Source of the DNA: Brucella daejeonensis
GTDB lineage: Bacteria; Pseudomonadota; Alphaproteobacteria; Rhizobiales; Rhizobiaceae
Direction of reading: 5' to 3'
Assembly (NCBI RefSeq): GCF_014199265.1
Contig: NZ_JACIJG010000007.1
Span: forward strand, 62,001-126,000
DNA length: 64,000 nt
Shown here: positions 34,546-43,550 of the stretch, piece by piece
Layout: every line of letters starts with the position of its first letter
Numbering within the stretch: position 1 is the first letter of the stretch
Translations under genes and position numbers: made by a program
The notes under the pieces: generated by a model
What the model was told of the DNA's origin: nothing
Seen by the model: only the letters and a program-made list of their open reading frames with translations
Databases searched by the model: none

Positions 34546-35580
34546 CTACCGCTGCTTGCGATATTCCCTCGGGGGCTTCTGCTTTTGGCGCGAGAACGAC
34601 CGGTTCATGCTGCGCGTGTCCGTGAAGCCGCTTGCGACAGCGACTTCCAGCAATGACAGGCCGGTTTCGGAGAGAAGTTCCTTTGCCTTTTTAACGCGCA
34701 GTTCCTCACGAACCTCGAACGCAGTGCGTTCCAGCGCAAGTTTGAAGCCCCGCTCCATCTGCCGGACGGAAATCCCCAGCCTGCGCGCAACGTCGATCAT
34801 CGGCAGCGGGTCTTCCAGCGTTTCCTCGAAAATGCGGATTGCCTTGCGGATCATGGGCGAACGGACGCCGTTGAAGCTCAGGGCCGGCTGCTCTGACCGC
34901 ACGAGTTCATAAGGGATCATGAGGATGGATGCGCTCTTGCGCGCCAGTTCCTCTGAAATCTCGTTCTGGATGATGGAAAGCGCCAGCGACGCCGCGCCAA
35001 GCCCCCCTGCACAGGTATAATGACGCCCGCTGCGGTGAAAGAGACTGGTCGTATCCGCCCTGTAACCATCGAACAGGTCGATAAAATCGTCGCGATGGAA
35101 CCAGCTTACGCAGCAATTGCGGTCTTCGAGTATCCTGGCTTCAGCCAGCAGAAAAGCGGCGGTGCACAGCCCCACCACTGTCTTGCCGCGCTTGTCCGCG
35201 CGCTTGATGAGATCGACCAGGGCCTGCTGGCGGGGGCGATACTGCGCAAGCAGACCGCCGACCACCGCCACATAATCGCAGTCGTCAAGCTCGCCCATAG
35301 GGGCTGTCGGCTCGATGACCATGCCTGAGCTGGATGTTACGGGGTCACCGGAAAGCGTGCAGATTTTCCACGCACAGCGTATCTGGCGGCTCTTGTCACG
35401 GTCGTCGGCTGCGAGACGAAACGGGTCGAGGAACAGGCTAAGCGCCGTCAGGGTAAAGCCTGGCAGCGCAACGATGCCCACCGAAAGACGGCGCGGCGGC
35501 ACGTCGGATTCCGCATCCGTTTTTTTAATCAGGTCCTGTCGCTGTCCATTCGTCACCGATACCGCCTCCTCCGTTGGCAT
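34546..35580 (-). CDS. GlxA-family AraC-type regulator
   Basis: 344 residues. Residues about 30-215 are a DJ-1/PfpI-like domain (VGIVALPGFTLTALSLFLD, CDYVAVVGGLL, VGLCTAAFLLAEA with the nucleophile-position Cys). Residues 240-344 are an AraC HTH (IDVARRLGISVRQMERGF, LLEVAVASGFTDTRSMNRSFSRQ). The closest characterised type is the GbdR/ArgR-like family sensing arginine- or betaine-like ligands; the ligand here is unknown. The ATG at 35580 lies 28 bases after the dcd stop, so the two may be co-transcribed. Confidence 0.85.
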   Translation of the reverse strand: MPTEEAVSVTNGQRQDLIKKTDAESDVPPRRLSVGIVALPGFTLTALSLFLDPFRLAADDRDKSRQIRCAWKICTLSGDPVTSSSGMVIEPTAPMGELDDCDYVAVVGGLLAQYRPRQQALVDLIKRADKRGKTVVGLCTAAFLLAEARILEDRNCCVSWFHRDDFIDLFDGYRADTTSLFHRSGRHYTCAGGLGAASLALSIIQNEISEELARKSASILMIPYELVRSEQPALSFNGVRSPMIRKAIRIFEETLEDPLPMIDVARRLGISVRQMERGFKLALERTAFEVREELRVKKAKELLSETGLSLLEVAVASGFTDTRSMNRSFSRQKQKPPREYRKQR

Positions 35581-35608
35581 TATATGTTTGGGGGAGCGGT
35601 TATTACAA

Positions 35609-36700
35609 TCAGCGGAAATGCTTGGAAAGCTTGAGTTGCTGCGCCTGATAATTGGAGCCGAGATCGAGCCCGTAAAGCGCCTTCGGACGGTGCAGCATAT
35701 GCTCATATACGAGGCGTCCAACGATCTGGCCGTGCTCCAGAATGAACGGAACTTCGTGGCTGCGCACTTCCAGAACGGCGCGGCTACCGGTACCGCCAGC
35801 CGCGCTGTGGCCGAAACCCGGATCGAAGAAACCGGCATAATGAACGCGGAATTCACCGACCAGCGGATCGAATGGCGTCATTTCGGCGGCATAGAGCGGC
35901 GGCACGTGCACCGCCTCGCGCGAGACGAGGATATAAAATTCATCCGGATCGAGCACCAGTTCGCGCGCGCCGCGATCATAAATCGGCTCCCAGAAGTCGA
36001 GGACGTCATGCGCGGCCCGCTTGTCCACATCGACGACAGCCGTATGATGCTTGCCGCGATAACCCACCAGCCGGTCGGGCCCGCCGGTCAAATCCACGGA
36101 AAGCGCAATGCCGCCGCCCGAAATATTCGGCATTTCGGCAGCGACCAGCGTTTCGTCCTTGTGCAGCGCGGCAAGCTCGGCTTCGTCAAGCTGGGCACGG
36201 CCCTTGCGGAAACGTATCTGCGACAGGCGCGAGCCAGTGCGCACCACAATCGGGAACGTCCTCGGGCTTACCTCCAGATAGAGCGGACCGTTATAGCCGG
36301 CAGGCACCTTGTCGAATTCCTGCGCCCCATCGGCAATCACCCGCGTGAAGATGTCGAGACGGCCCGTCGAGCTTTTCGGATTGGCCGAGGCGGACAGATC
36401 GGGCGAAAGTGCCAGGCTTTCGAGCAACGGCACGATATAGACGCAGCCTGTCTCCAGAACCGCACCGGCCGTCAGGTCGATTTCATGCAGTTTCAGCCGC
36501 TCCAGCTTGTCGATGACCGGCGTTCCGGGGCCGGGCATGAACGAAGCGCGGACACGATAGGCTTTTGCGCCCAGCCGAAGGTCGAGGCTCGCAGGCTGAA
36601 TCTGATCGGGGTCCAGCGATCTGGGCGAGGCAAGCAAACCGCTTTCGAACAGCGCGGCAATATCCGCATCTGCCAGAATTCCCGCATCTCTTTTCACCAT
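35609..36700 (-). CDS. dcd: 2'-Deoxycytidine 5'-triphosphate deaminase, two-domain type
   Basis: 363 residues, about twice the usual Dcd length. The N-terminal half has the Dcd/dUTPase motifs QPASLDLRLG, ANPKSSTGRLDIFTRVI and GSRLSQIRF; the second half repeats the pattern (DEFYILVSREAVHVPP, FDPGFG, EVRSHEVPFILEHGQIVGRLVYE). It deaminates dCTP to dUTP for dTMP supply. Such internally duplicated Dcd proteins are common in alphaproteobacteria. ATG at 36700 chosen over further upstream in-frame starts. Confidence 0.88.
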   Translation of the reverse strand: MVKRDAGILADADIAALFESGLLASPRSLDPDQIQPASLDLRLGAKAYRVRASFMPGPGTPVIDKLERLKLHEIDLTAGAVLETGCVYIVPLLESLALSPDLSASANPKSSTGRLDIFTRVIADGAQEFDKVPAGYNGPLYLEVSPRTFPIVVRTGSRLSQIRFRKGRAQLDEAELAALHKDETLVAAEMPNISGGGIALSVDLTGGPDRLVGYRGKHHTAVVDVDKRAAHDVLDFWEPIYDRGARELVLDPDEFYILVSREAVHVPPLYAAEMTPFDPLVGEFRVHYAGFFDPGFGHSAAGGTGSRAVLEVRSHEVPFILEHGQIVGRLVYEHMLHRPKALYGLDLGSNYQAQQLKLSKHFR

Positions 36701-36902
36701 CAACCCGATACTCCATAGCCTAGGCGTTACTTGACAAAGACCATTGACCACTCCCGGCCCCAATGCCAAGCCTTGCAGGTGTCGAAAGCCATGTTTTCCG
36801 CAAGAATCGCAGTTCCGAGCGCCCTGCTGGAACGCGCTTTTCCCAAAAACTGGTTATTCCGGCATTGACGGCCCTGCTTAACAGGCATAATGGAAAAAGT
36901 GT

Positions 36903-37006
36903 CCCGTGGTGATTTGGCCGGCCGGCTTGCAGCCACGTTAAAGAATTCGCTAAAAAAGGCCGCGGTTCGTTACCGGCCTTTTGCGTCTTCGCAAGGCCGG
37001 TTTTTT
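36903..37006 (+). promoter_or_regulatory. SAM-II riboswitch with terminator/antiterminator platform (metZ leader)
   Basis: The aptamer (about 36903-36957) has the SAM-II consensus: GTGGTGATTTGGCCGG, GGCTTGCAGCCACGTTAAA and TCGCTAAAA; GTGG (36906-36909) pairs with CCAC (36933-36936). Downstream, 36972-36985 pairs with 36990-37001 to form a hairpin followed by six T (37001-37006), an intrinsic terminator. The alternative 36954-36966 with 36972-36982 would block it. The antiterminator begins in the 3' end of the aptamer, so SAM binding should favour termination. Located 59 bases before the metZ ATG. Confidence 0.93.
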
Positions 37007-37064
37007 ATTGGCCGCCGAGGCTTTGCTTCCGCCCCGGCCGACCAGCTTTCGACAGGTTGGAAAA

Positions 37065-38258
37065 ATGACGACTGAGAATAATCGCAAGTTTCGCCCCGCA
37101 ACCGAACTCGTGCACGCCGGATCGCTCCGGTCGGGTTTTGCCGAAATGTCGGAAGCGATGTTTTTGACGCAAGGCTTCCTCTACCCCAGCGCGGAAGCCG
37201 CCGAAGCACGCTTCAAGGGCGAAGATCCGGGTTTCATCTATTCGCGTTACGCCAACCCGACGACCGATATGTTTGAAAAGCGCATGTGTGCGCTGGAAGG
37301 CGCGGAAGAAGCGCGCGCCACGGCTTCCGGCATGGCTGCGGTTGCCGCTGCCATCCTGTGCCAGGTACAGGCGGGCGATCATGTGATTTCCGCTCGCGCG
37401 GTCTTCGGCTCGTGCCGTTACATCGTCGAGACCATCCTGCCGAAATACGGCGTCGAAATCTCGATCATCGACGGCTCCGATATCGCCAACTGGAAGGCTG
37501 CGGTTCGTCCGAACACCAAGGTCTTGTTCCTTGAAAGCCCGTCGAACCCGACGCTGGAAATCATCGACATTGCCGCCGTGGCCGAGGTCGCCAATGAAGC
37601 GGGCGCCAAGCTGATCGTGGATAATGTCTTCGCCACGCCGCTTTTCCAGAAGCCGCTGGAACTGGGCGCGCATATCGTCGTCTATTCCGCGACCAAGCAT
37701 ATTGACGGCCAGGGGCGCTGCCTCGGTGGCGTGGTGCTTTCGGACCGCGAGTGGATCGAAAACACGCTGCAGGATTATTTCCGCCACACAGGCCCCGGTC
37801 TCAGCCCCTTCAATGCATGGATCATGCTGAAGGGGCTCGAAACGCTTGCCGTGCGCGTGCGCCAGCAGACCTTGTCCGCAACTGCGGTAGCCGATTTCCT
37901 CGCTGGCAGGGCGGGCGTAAAACGCGTGATCTATCCGGGCCGGGCCGATCACCCGCAGGCGGACATCATAGCCAGACAGATGACAGGCGGCTCAACGCTC
38001 ATCGCCCTTGAACTGGAGGGCGGCAAGGACGCTGCGTTCAGGTTCCAGAATGCGCTGCGTGTCTTCAGCATTTCCAACAATCTGGGTGACGCAAAAAGCC
38101 TCATTACGCATCCGGCCACGACCACACACAAGAACCTTTCCGATGAAGCAAAGGCCGAACTTGGCATATCGGACGGCCTGCTGCGCATCTCGCTCGGTCT
38201 CGAAGACACGGACGATCTTGTAGAGGACATGGAAGAGGCCTTGAAGGCCGCGCGTTAG
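37065..38258 (+). CDS. metZ: O-succinylhomoserine sulfhydrylase
   Basis: PLP enzyme making homocysteine from O-succinylhomoserine and sulfide in methionine synthesis; 397 residues. Motifs: YSRYANPT near residue 58, ASGMAAVAAAI, the YSATKHIDGQGR block with PLP-binding lysine near residue 208, and RLSLGLED-like RISLGLEDTDDLVEDM at the end. The family start MTTENNRKFRPAT at 37065 is chosen; upstream in-frame codons fall in the riboswitch. Expression is expected to fall when SAM is high. Confidence 0.93.
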   Translation: MTTENNRKFRPATELVHAGSLRSGFAEMSEAMFLTQGFLYPSAEAAEARFKGEDPGFIYSRYANPTTDMFEKRMCALEGAEEARATASGMAAVAAAILCQVQAGDHVISARAVFGSCRYIVETILPKYGVEISIIDGSDIANWKAAVRPNTKVLFLESPSNPTLEIIDIAAVAEVANEAGAKLIVDNVFATPLFQKPLELGAHIVVYSATKHIDGQGRCLGGVVLSDREWIENTLQDYFRHTGPGLSPFNAWIMLKGLETLAVRVRQQTLSATAVADFLAGRAGVKRVIYPGRADHPQADIIARQMTGGSTLIALELEGGKDAAFRFQNALRVFSISNNLGDAKSLITHPATTTHKNLSDEAKAELGISDGLLRISLGLEDTDDLVEDMEEALKAAR

Positions 38259-38327
38259 GATCGGATTATACTCTGAAGCAATTCCGTCGATCCCGCAGGA
38301 TAGACGGATTAGCGATGCTCAAAGGCC

Positions 38328-38364
38328 GCAATTGCCGGAACATTTCGGCAATTGCCTTATATTT
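38328..38364 (+). terminator. Probable terminator after metZ
   Basis: Perfect stem GCAATTGCCG (38328-38337) with CGGCAATTGC (38346-38355), loop of eight, followed by CTTATATTT. The tail is only moderately T-rich, so efficiency is uncertain. The rest of 38259-38537 contains no gene. Confidence 0.5.
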
Positions 38365-38537
38365 GCTGCCCCAATTATTGACCTGCCTCGCAACTTTCGC
38401 GATAGGTGAGTGACGGAGGTTTCGGTAATGCAAGCGCCGAAGCCGCCTGACTACAAGAGAAACAGGCGCTGTGGCGGGCGACTTCGCCTGATTGCGCAGC
38501 GTGTCAGGGCCGATGCGATTTTCGAAAGCGGGTATGC

Positions 38538-38930
38538 ATGTATAGAGCGGTAACGCGAGGGATCGAAATCACGGTTGAGCCCTTTTACCTGGAAGACCAG
38601 TCCGAGCCCGAAGAAAACCGTTATGTCTGGGGCTATCGTATAACCATTGCGAATAATTCTGCGGAGATCGTGCAGCTTCGTTCGCGCTACTGGCAGATCA
38701 CCGATGGAAACGGCTATGTCGAGGAAGTGCGCGGCACCGGAGTGGTGGGCGAACAGCCGACGCTGGAACCGGGCGATTCATTCCAGTATTCCTCCGGCTG
38801 CCCGCTCACGACAACGTCGGGCGTCATGGTGGGACGCTATGAGATGCAAGGCGCGGGCGGAAACCTGTTCGAAGTGGACATTCCCGCCTTTTCGCTCGAT
38901 ATTCCCGAGCAGAGACGGACGCTGAATTAA
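38538..38930 (+). CDS. apaG: ApaG protein
   Basis: 130 residues, single fibronectin-III-like beta domain. Signatures: [43 protein letters not shown] and [23 protein letters not shown]. ApaG is linked to divalent-metal (Co/Mg) resistance and diadenosine tetraphosphate metabolism in enterics; its exact activity is not settled. Monocistronic between metZ and the convergent hslO. Confidence 0.95.
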   Translation: MYRAVTRGIEITVEPFYLEDQSEPEENRYVWGYRITIANNSAEIVQLRSRYWQITDGNGYVEEVRGTGVVGEQPTLEPGDSFQYSSGCPLTTTSGVMVGRYEMQGAGGNLFEVDIPAFSLDIPEQRRTLN

Positions 38931-38987
38931 CTCTACAGTTACATTCTTCTCGCCGCAGCCTGACGAATCTGCAACTGTAGTGTTAGG

Positions 38988-39011
38988 GTCGAAACCTGAT
39001 CAGGTTTCGAC
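38988..39011. repeat. Perfect 24-base palindrome between apaG and hslO
   Basis: GTCGAAACCTGA directly followed by its reverse complement TCAGGTTTCGAC, with no loop. A wider repeat CTACAGTT (38933-38940) / AACTGTAG (38973-38980) lies just before it. There is no T tail, so it is not a standard terminator. It could be a protein site or a mobile palindromic repeat. Confidence 0.85.
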
Positions 39012-39056
39012 ACCGGAGCATTGCGCATCAAAGCAGCTCTCACGGAGCCTTAACGA

Positions 39057-40082
39057 TCAGGACTTGCGGCCAAATTCGGCGGGATCGAACTCATAGGTCT
39101 TTGAGCAGAACTCGCAGGTTACGGCAATCTTGCCGTTCTCGATGCTGTCCTCGATCTCTTCGGCCGTGAAGCCTGACAGAACGCCGGAAATCTTCTCGCG
39201 GGAACACGAACATTCGTCCAGTACAGGTACCGGATCATAGACGCGCACGCCGCGTTCATGGAAAAGGCGATAGAGCAGTCGTTCCGACCCGACCTGCGGG
39301 TCGGTCAGTTCCGAGCTTTCAATGGTTCCGACCAGCGAACGGGCCTCGTCCCAGGCGTCATCCTCGGGGTGGAAGACCACCTCGCTGTCACCGTCGCCGC
39401 CCGGCAGATCGGGCAGACGTGCGCGCAGCTCGGATTCAGGCAGGAACTGGATGATCAACCCGCCGGCACGCCATTGTTCGACAGGCTTGCCGTCCTCGCC
39501 GCGCTCGATCAGCTTGGCGACGCTGAGTTTAAGGTCGGTCGGAATCTGTTCAGACTGACGGAAATAGGTCGCGGCAATTTCTTCCAGCGTCGATCCGTCG
39601 AGCGCAACGATACCCTGATAGCGCTGGGTGTAGGCACCCTGATCCACGGTCAGGGCAAGCGTTCCCCGTCCAAGCAGTTCCTCCGGCCTGGTCTTGTGCG
39701 CTGCAATTGCGTCCTTCAAACGCTCCCCGTCAAAGCGGGCATAGGCGCGCACCGACCGGGGCGTACGGAAATCCACGACCAGCATGTCGACCGGGCCATC
39801 AGACTGGGTCTGAAGAATGAACTTGCCGTCGAACTTGAGCGAAGTACCGAGCAGGACAGTCAGAACCGCCGCCTCGCCGAGAAGGCGGGCGACTTCATCC
39901 GGATAGTCATGCCGTTTTAGAATGGCGTCGATGCTCGCGCCAAGCTGAACGGCACGGCCGCGCACGTCCAGCCCCTCCACCTGGAAGGGCAGGACGGCAT
40001 CGTCGCCTGCGAAATCGAAGTCACCCAGATTGACCGGTATGTTTCCGACTTCGGTATGCTCATTGCTGGTCTTGTCAGCCAA
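39057..40082 (-). CDS. hslO: Hsp33 redox-regulated chaperone
   Basis: 341 residues. Cytoplasmic holdase activated by oxidation. The C-terminal zinc centre is intact: Cys291 and Cys293 (CSC) and Cys323 and Cys326 (CEFC). N-terminal blocks LGEAAVLTVLLGTSLKFDGKF, split LGEAAVLTVLLG and SLKFDGKF, and DGPVDMLVVDFR fit the family. I assign a TTG start at 40082, with GGAG six bases upstream, one base after the argF stop (40084); any longer reading would overlap argF by about 100 bases. Third gene of argD-argF-hslO. Confidence 0.93.
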   Translation of the reverse strand: MADKTSNEHTEVGNIPVNLGDFDFAGDDAVLPFQVEGLDVRGRAVQLGASIDAILKRHDYPDEVARLLGEAAVLTVLLGTSLKFDGKFILQTQSDGPVDMLVVDFRTPRSVRAYARFDGERLKDAIAAHKTRPEELLGRGTLALTVDQGAYTQRYQGIVALDGSTLEEIAATYFRQSEQIPTDLKLSVAKLIERGEDGKPVEQWRAGGLIIQFLPESELRARLPDLPGGDGDSEVVFHPEDDAWDEARSLVGTIESSELTDPQVGSERLLYRLFHERGVRVYDPVPVLDECSCSREKISGVLSGFTAEEIEDSIENGKIAVTCEFCSKTYEFDPAEFGRKS

Positions 40083-40083
40083 T

Positions 40084-41022
40084 TTATGCTCCAGAATTGC
40101 GGCCTTGCAGACACCACGCCAGAATGGCTTTCTGGGCATGGAGCCTGTTTTCCGCTTCATCGAATACGACCGACTGCGGTCCATCGATCACTTCGTCCGT
40201 CACTTCCTCGCCGCGATGCGCGGGCAGGCAGTGCATGAAAAGCGCCCTGGGATCAGCTTTCGCCATCAGCCGCGCATTGACCTGATAAGGCATGAAAACG
40301 TTGTGGCCGCGGGCATGGTCTTCCTGCCCCATGGAAACCCAGGTGTCGGTCACGATGCAATCCGCACCCTGCGCCGCCTTTTCCGGGTCCACGGTGGACA
40401 TGATGCCAGCGCCGTTCGCTTTCGCCCAATCGATATATTGCGACTTGGGTTCGCTGCCTTCCGGCGTTGCGATATTGACGTTGAAGTCAAAACGCGCCGC
40501 AGCCTCGACCAGCGAATGGAGAACGTTGTTGCCGTCCCCCATCCAGGCGAAAGTCTTGCCCTGGATCGAGCCGCGATGTTCCTCATATGTAAGAACGTCG
40601 GCCATGATCTGACAAGGGTGCGTGTCGTCCGTCAGCGCATTGATGACCGGAACGGTCGCATATTCGGCCAGTTCCAGCATACGGTCATGCGATGTGGTGC
40701 GGATCATGATCGCATCGACATAGCGCGAGAGGACCTTGGCCGTATCGGCAATGGTCTCGCTGCGCCCAAGCTGCATTTCCGAACCCGTCAGCATGATGGT
40801 CTCGCCGCCGAGCTGACGCATCCCGACATCGAAGGAAACCCGCGTACGCGTGGACGGTTTCTCGAAGATCATTGCCAGCACCTTGCCGGCGTATGGCTTC
40901 TCGATCTCCCCGGCCTTCAGGCGCGCCTTGCGCGCTTTCGCATCGTCCAGAATGGAGCGAAGCTCGGAAGCCGGGACGGTGGACAGGTCGATGAAGTGTT
41001 TGATGCCGTTATCGTTCGCCAT
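40084..41022 (-). CDS. argF: Ornithine carbamoyltransferase
   Basis: Makes citrulline from ornithine and carbamoyl phosphate; 312 residues, trimeric cytoplasmic enzyme. Carbamoyl-phosphate site STRTR at 57-61 and HPCQ at 135-138, ornithine site near residue 225 and catalytic [10 protein letters not shown] from 264. It starts four bases after argD ends and runs into hslO, so all three are one transcript. Confidence 0.96.
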   Translation of the reverse strand: MANDNGIKHFIDLSTVPASELRSILDDAKARKARLKAGEIEKPYAGKVLAMIFEKPSTRTRVSFDVGMRQLGGETIMLTGSEMQLGRSETIADTAKVLSRYVDAIMIRTTSHDRMLELAEYATVPVINALTDDTHPCQIMADVLTYEEHRGSIQGKTFAWMGDGNNVLHSLVEAAARFDFNVNIATPEGSEPKSQYIDWAKANGAGIMSTVDPEKAAQGADCIVTDTWVSMGQEDHARGHNVFMPYQVNARLMAKADPRALFMHCLPAHRGEEVTDEVIDGPQSVVFDEAENRLHAQKAILAWCLQGRNSGA

Positions 41023-41026
41023 GATA

Positions 41027-42238
41027 TTATGCCGTCTTGCTGATCGGATTTGCTACGGAAAGCCGCTCAACGGCCGTTTCGATACGCTTCAGCGCCTCAC
41101 GCGCCTCATCGGGCGTCGTAACCAATGGCGGCAGAAGGCGCACGACATTGTCGCCCGCTCCCACGCTGAGCAAATGCTCATCGCGCAGGGCCTGGATCAG
41201 GCTCGTATTTGGCACAACGCATTTGATCCCCATCAAAAGGCCGCGTCCGCGAATTTCGGAAACCACATCCGGGAAACGATCTATGATGGATGCGAGGCCC
41301 TGCTTCAGGACGAGCGCGGTCGCCTGAACGTTTTCGATGAAACCGTCAGCGAGAACGACGTCCAGGACTGCGTTGCCCACGGCCATGCCGAGCGGGTTGC
41401 CGCCGTAGGTCGTACCGTGCACGCCCGCCGTCATGCCCTTGGCCGCTTCCGCCGTGGCAAGACACGCGCCGATGGGGAAACCACCGCCGATACCCTTGGC
41501 GACAGCCATGATGTCCGGCTCGATAGCGGCCCATTCATGGGCGAACAGCTTGCCTGTGCGACCGACACCGGTCTGAACTTCATCAAGAATGAGCAGCAGG
41601 CCTTTTTCATCGCAGATCTGGCGGAGAAGACGAAGGAACTCTTCGGGGAAGGCACGCAAACCGCCTTCGCCCTGAATGGGCTCCAGAAGGAAACCTGCCG
41701 TTTCATCGGTAATAGCGGCGCGCAGCGCGGCCTCATCGCCAAACGGCACCTGATCGAAACCCTCGACCTTGGGGCCGAAACCTTCCAGATATTTGGCCTG
41801 GCCACCGGCGGCAATCGTCGCCAGCGTACGGCCATGGAAGGCGCCTTCGAAGGTGACGATACGGAAACGTTCGGGATGACCGTTCACATAATGATAGCGG
41901 CGCGCGGTCTTGATCGCGCATTCCAGAGCCTCGGCGCCGGAATTGGTGAAGAACACCTTGTCGGCAAAGGTATTCTCGACCAGACGGCGCCCCAGCTTTT
42001 CCTGGACCGGAATTTCATAGACGTTGGAAAGATGCCAGAGCTTTTCCGCTTGGCTTTTCAGCGTTTCCACCAGATGCGGATGCGAATGGCCAAGCGAATT
42101 CACGGCAATGCCGGCAGCGAAGTCAAGGTAGCGTTCACCGGTTTCGGTAATAAGCCAGATCCCCTCACCTCGCTCGAAGCGCAGAGCCGCACGATTGTAG
42201 GTGTCGTAAAGCGGTTGCACGGTCGTCGCGTCGGTCAT
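41027..42238 (-). CDS. argD: Acetylornithine aminotransferase
   Basis: PLP enzyme of arginine synthesis (also able to act in lysine synthesis in some bacteria); 403 residues. Motifs: [18 protein letters not shown] near residue 38, [34 protein letters not shown] and the PLP lysine in [18 protein letters not shown] at 42238 with GGAGG nine bases upstream; longer in-frame readings are rejected. First gene of argD-argF-hslO; a promoter and an early terminator are seen at 42465 and 42410. Confidence 0.95.
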   Translation of the reverse strand: MTDATTVQPLYDTYNRAALRFERGEGIWLITETGERYLDFAAGIAVNSLGHSHPHLVETLKSQAEKLWHLSNVYEIPVQEKLGRRLVENTFADKVFFTNSGAEALECAIKTARRYHYVNGHPERFRIVTFEGAFHGRTLATIAAGGQAKYLEGFGPKVEGFDQVPFGDEAALRAAITDETAGFLLEPIQGEGGLRAFPEEFLRLLRQICDEKGLLLILDEVQTGVGRTGKLFAHEWAAIEPDIMAVAKGIGGGFPIGACLATAEAAKGMTAGVHGTTYGGNPLGMAVGNAVLDVVLADGFIENVQATALVLKQGLASIIDRFPDVVSEIRGRGLLMGIKCVVPNTSLIQALRDEHLLSVGAGDNVVRLLPPLVTTPDEAREALKRIETAVERLSVANPISKTA

Positions 42239-42400
42239 TGCAGTCAGGCCTCCAAAGCCCCTTAAATCCAGCCGCCCGGCCAAGCCGGTCATGCTGCGTT
42301 TCCCATATTGTTTGCCGGAGCGTCCGAAATGGTTCCCACGTTTCGGAATGCGCTTCGGTTCCAGGCTTCCCTTTGCCGCCAGGTAAAGCAGCCCGGTAGA

Positions 42401-42424
42401 AATAAAAAACCGCCCTCGGGGCGG
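42401..42424 (-). terminator. Intrinsic terminator inside the argD leader
   Basis: Minus strand: CCGCCC (42424-42419), loop CGA, GGGCGG (42415-42410), then TTTTTTATT. It stands only about ten bases downstream of the predicted start site of the promoter at 42442-42470 and 170 bases ahead of argD, so it would act as an attenuator or make a very short RNA. Confidence 0.8.
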
Positions 42425-42441
42425 CACATTTATCACCGGCG

Positions 42442-42470
42442 TATATTGGCGTTCACAGAAAAAATGTCAA
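42442..42470 (-). promoter_or_regulatory. Sigma-70-like promoter ahead of argD
   Basis: Minus strand: -35 TTGACA (42470-42465), 17-base spacer, -10 AATATA (42447-42442). This is the best promoter match in the argD-gcrA intergenic region and points at argD. Confidence 0.65.
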
Positions 42471-42943
42471 TCAAAGCAGATGCGGTTTGTCGCCCCTGTT
42501 TCCGCATGGGTTCATGCATTTTGGCACCGGATCGGAACCTGTCGTCCAGAGATGGCTTTACCTCGACGCCAATACTATATAGAGAAAGCCCGTTCCCCGA
42601 CAGGGAGCGCCTATGGTTCCCCTTATCGGTTTGCCGGCAATTATATCCTGACTGAAAACAATCCGGTTTTATCGACCGGGATATTATTGCGACCAAAACC
42701 GGGTCCCAGACCAAAGAAAAACCGTCTTTGGTGCCCAAGTTGGGGAAAACCATAAAAATGGAATCCGCCTGACAAAGCTATCCCTTGTCATGGAGTCGCT
42801 GGTTATTGTAGTTTCCCTTTAAAGAAAAAAGCTACATTTCGTACGACGGACCTAGTCACCCGGATAGATATGGTGTTCGTGCTTGGAGTAATCCGAGAGC
42901 GCCGATGGATTCCGGATAACGAAAATGATTGGAGCCCAGGGCG
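42471..42943. promoter_or_regulatory. gcrA upstream region with three GANTC methylation sites
   Basis: No convincing gene in this stretch. Three CcrM-type GANTC sites lie in the 185 bases before the gcrA ATG: GAATC 42761-42765, GAGTC 42793-42797 and GATTC 42908-42912. GcrA acts at GANTC-methylated promoters, so self-control is possible. A 106-codon minus-strand frame (42433-42753) has no recognisable features and I do not call it a gene. Confidence 0.6.
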
Positions 42944-43483
42944 ATGAACTGGACAGACGAACGCGTTGAACTACTGAAGAAACTGTGGAGCGAAGGCTTG
43001 AGCGCAAGCCAGATCGCCGCGCAGCTTGGTGGTGTCAGCCGCAATGCAGTTATCGGCAAAGTGCACCGTTTGAAGCTTTCTGGCCGTGGCAAGACCACGA
43101 CGGCTGCGCCTCGCAGCAAGAAGGTCAACACGGTAGCCGCAGCGCCGCGTCCCGCGGCACAGCATTCGACTGGCGCACATACGACGACCATACGCACGGC
43201 CAACGTCACGAAGACCGTGGGCGCAACCGCGCTCCAGGTGGATTACGCCGTGGATGTCGTGGCGGAAACGGTGGTCAAGCCCGCTTCCGACGTGGTGGTG
43301 CCGATTTCCCGCAGGCTATCGCTGCTGCAACTGAGCGAGCGCACCTGCAAATGGCCGATCGGCGATCCGCTGAACGAAGACTTCCATTTCTGCGGCAATG
43401 AATCGGGTGAATCGAGCCCATATTGCAGCTACCATTCGCGTCTGGCTTTCCAGCCCACGGCAGAACGTCGTCGCGCGCGCTGA
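42944..43483 (+). CDS. gcrA: GcrA cell-cycle regulator
   Basis: 179 residues. GcrA associates with sigma-70 RNA polymerase and activates promoters carrying methylated GANTC in alphaproteobacteria. The N-terminal 45 residues are the DNA-binding domain (MNWTDERVELLKKLWSEGLS, SQIAAQLGGVSRNAVIGKVHR), the middle is a low-complexity Ala/Thr linker, and the C-terminus holds the sigma-binding part CKWPIGDP, FHFCGN and YCSYHSRLAF. ATG at 42944 preceded by GGAG at 42931. Confidence 0.95.
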   Translation: MNWTDERVELLKKLWSEGLSASQIAAQLGGVSRNAVIGKVHRLKLSGRGKTTTAAPRSKKVNTVAAAPRPAAQHSTGAHTTTIRTANVTKTVGATALQVDYAVDVVAETVVKPASDVVVPISRRLSLLQLSERTCKWPIGDPLNEDFHFCGNESGESSPYCSYHSRLAFQPTAERRRAR

Positions 43484-43505
43484 TACGCGGATAAGAATTT
43501 TACAG

Positions 43506-43540
43506 AGGCCCTGGAACGTCCACGTTCCGGGGTCTTTTGT
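43506..43540 (+). terminator. Rho-independent terminator after gcrA
   Basis: Stem GGCCCTGGAACGT paired with ACGTTCCGGGGTC (43507-43519 with 43522-43534, two G-T pairs), followed by TTTTGTTT. It also separates gcrA from the convergent exopolysaccharide operon ending at 43551. Confidence 0.85.
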
Positions 43541-43550
43541 TTGGCAGCAT

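Noticed and set aside
36890-37075. 61-codon frame across the metZ leader as a possible leader peptide
   Set aside because: It coincides with the SAM-II aptamer and terminator, whose structure fully explains the sequence.
42433-42753. 106-codon minus-strand frame ending just before the argD leader terminator
   Set aside because: The terminator position is suggestive, but the frame has no ribosome binding site I can see, no family motif and lies across the gcrA promoter region. The promoter at 42442-42470 overlaps its 3' end.
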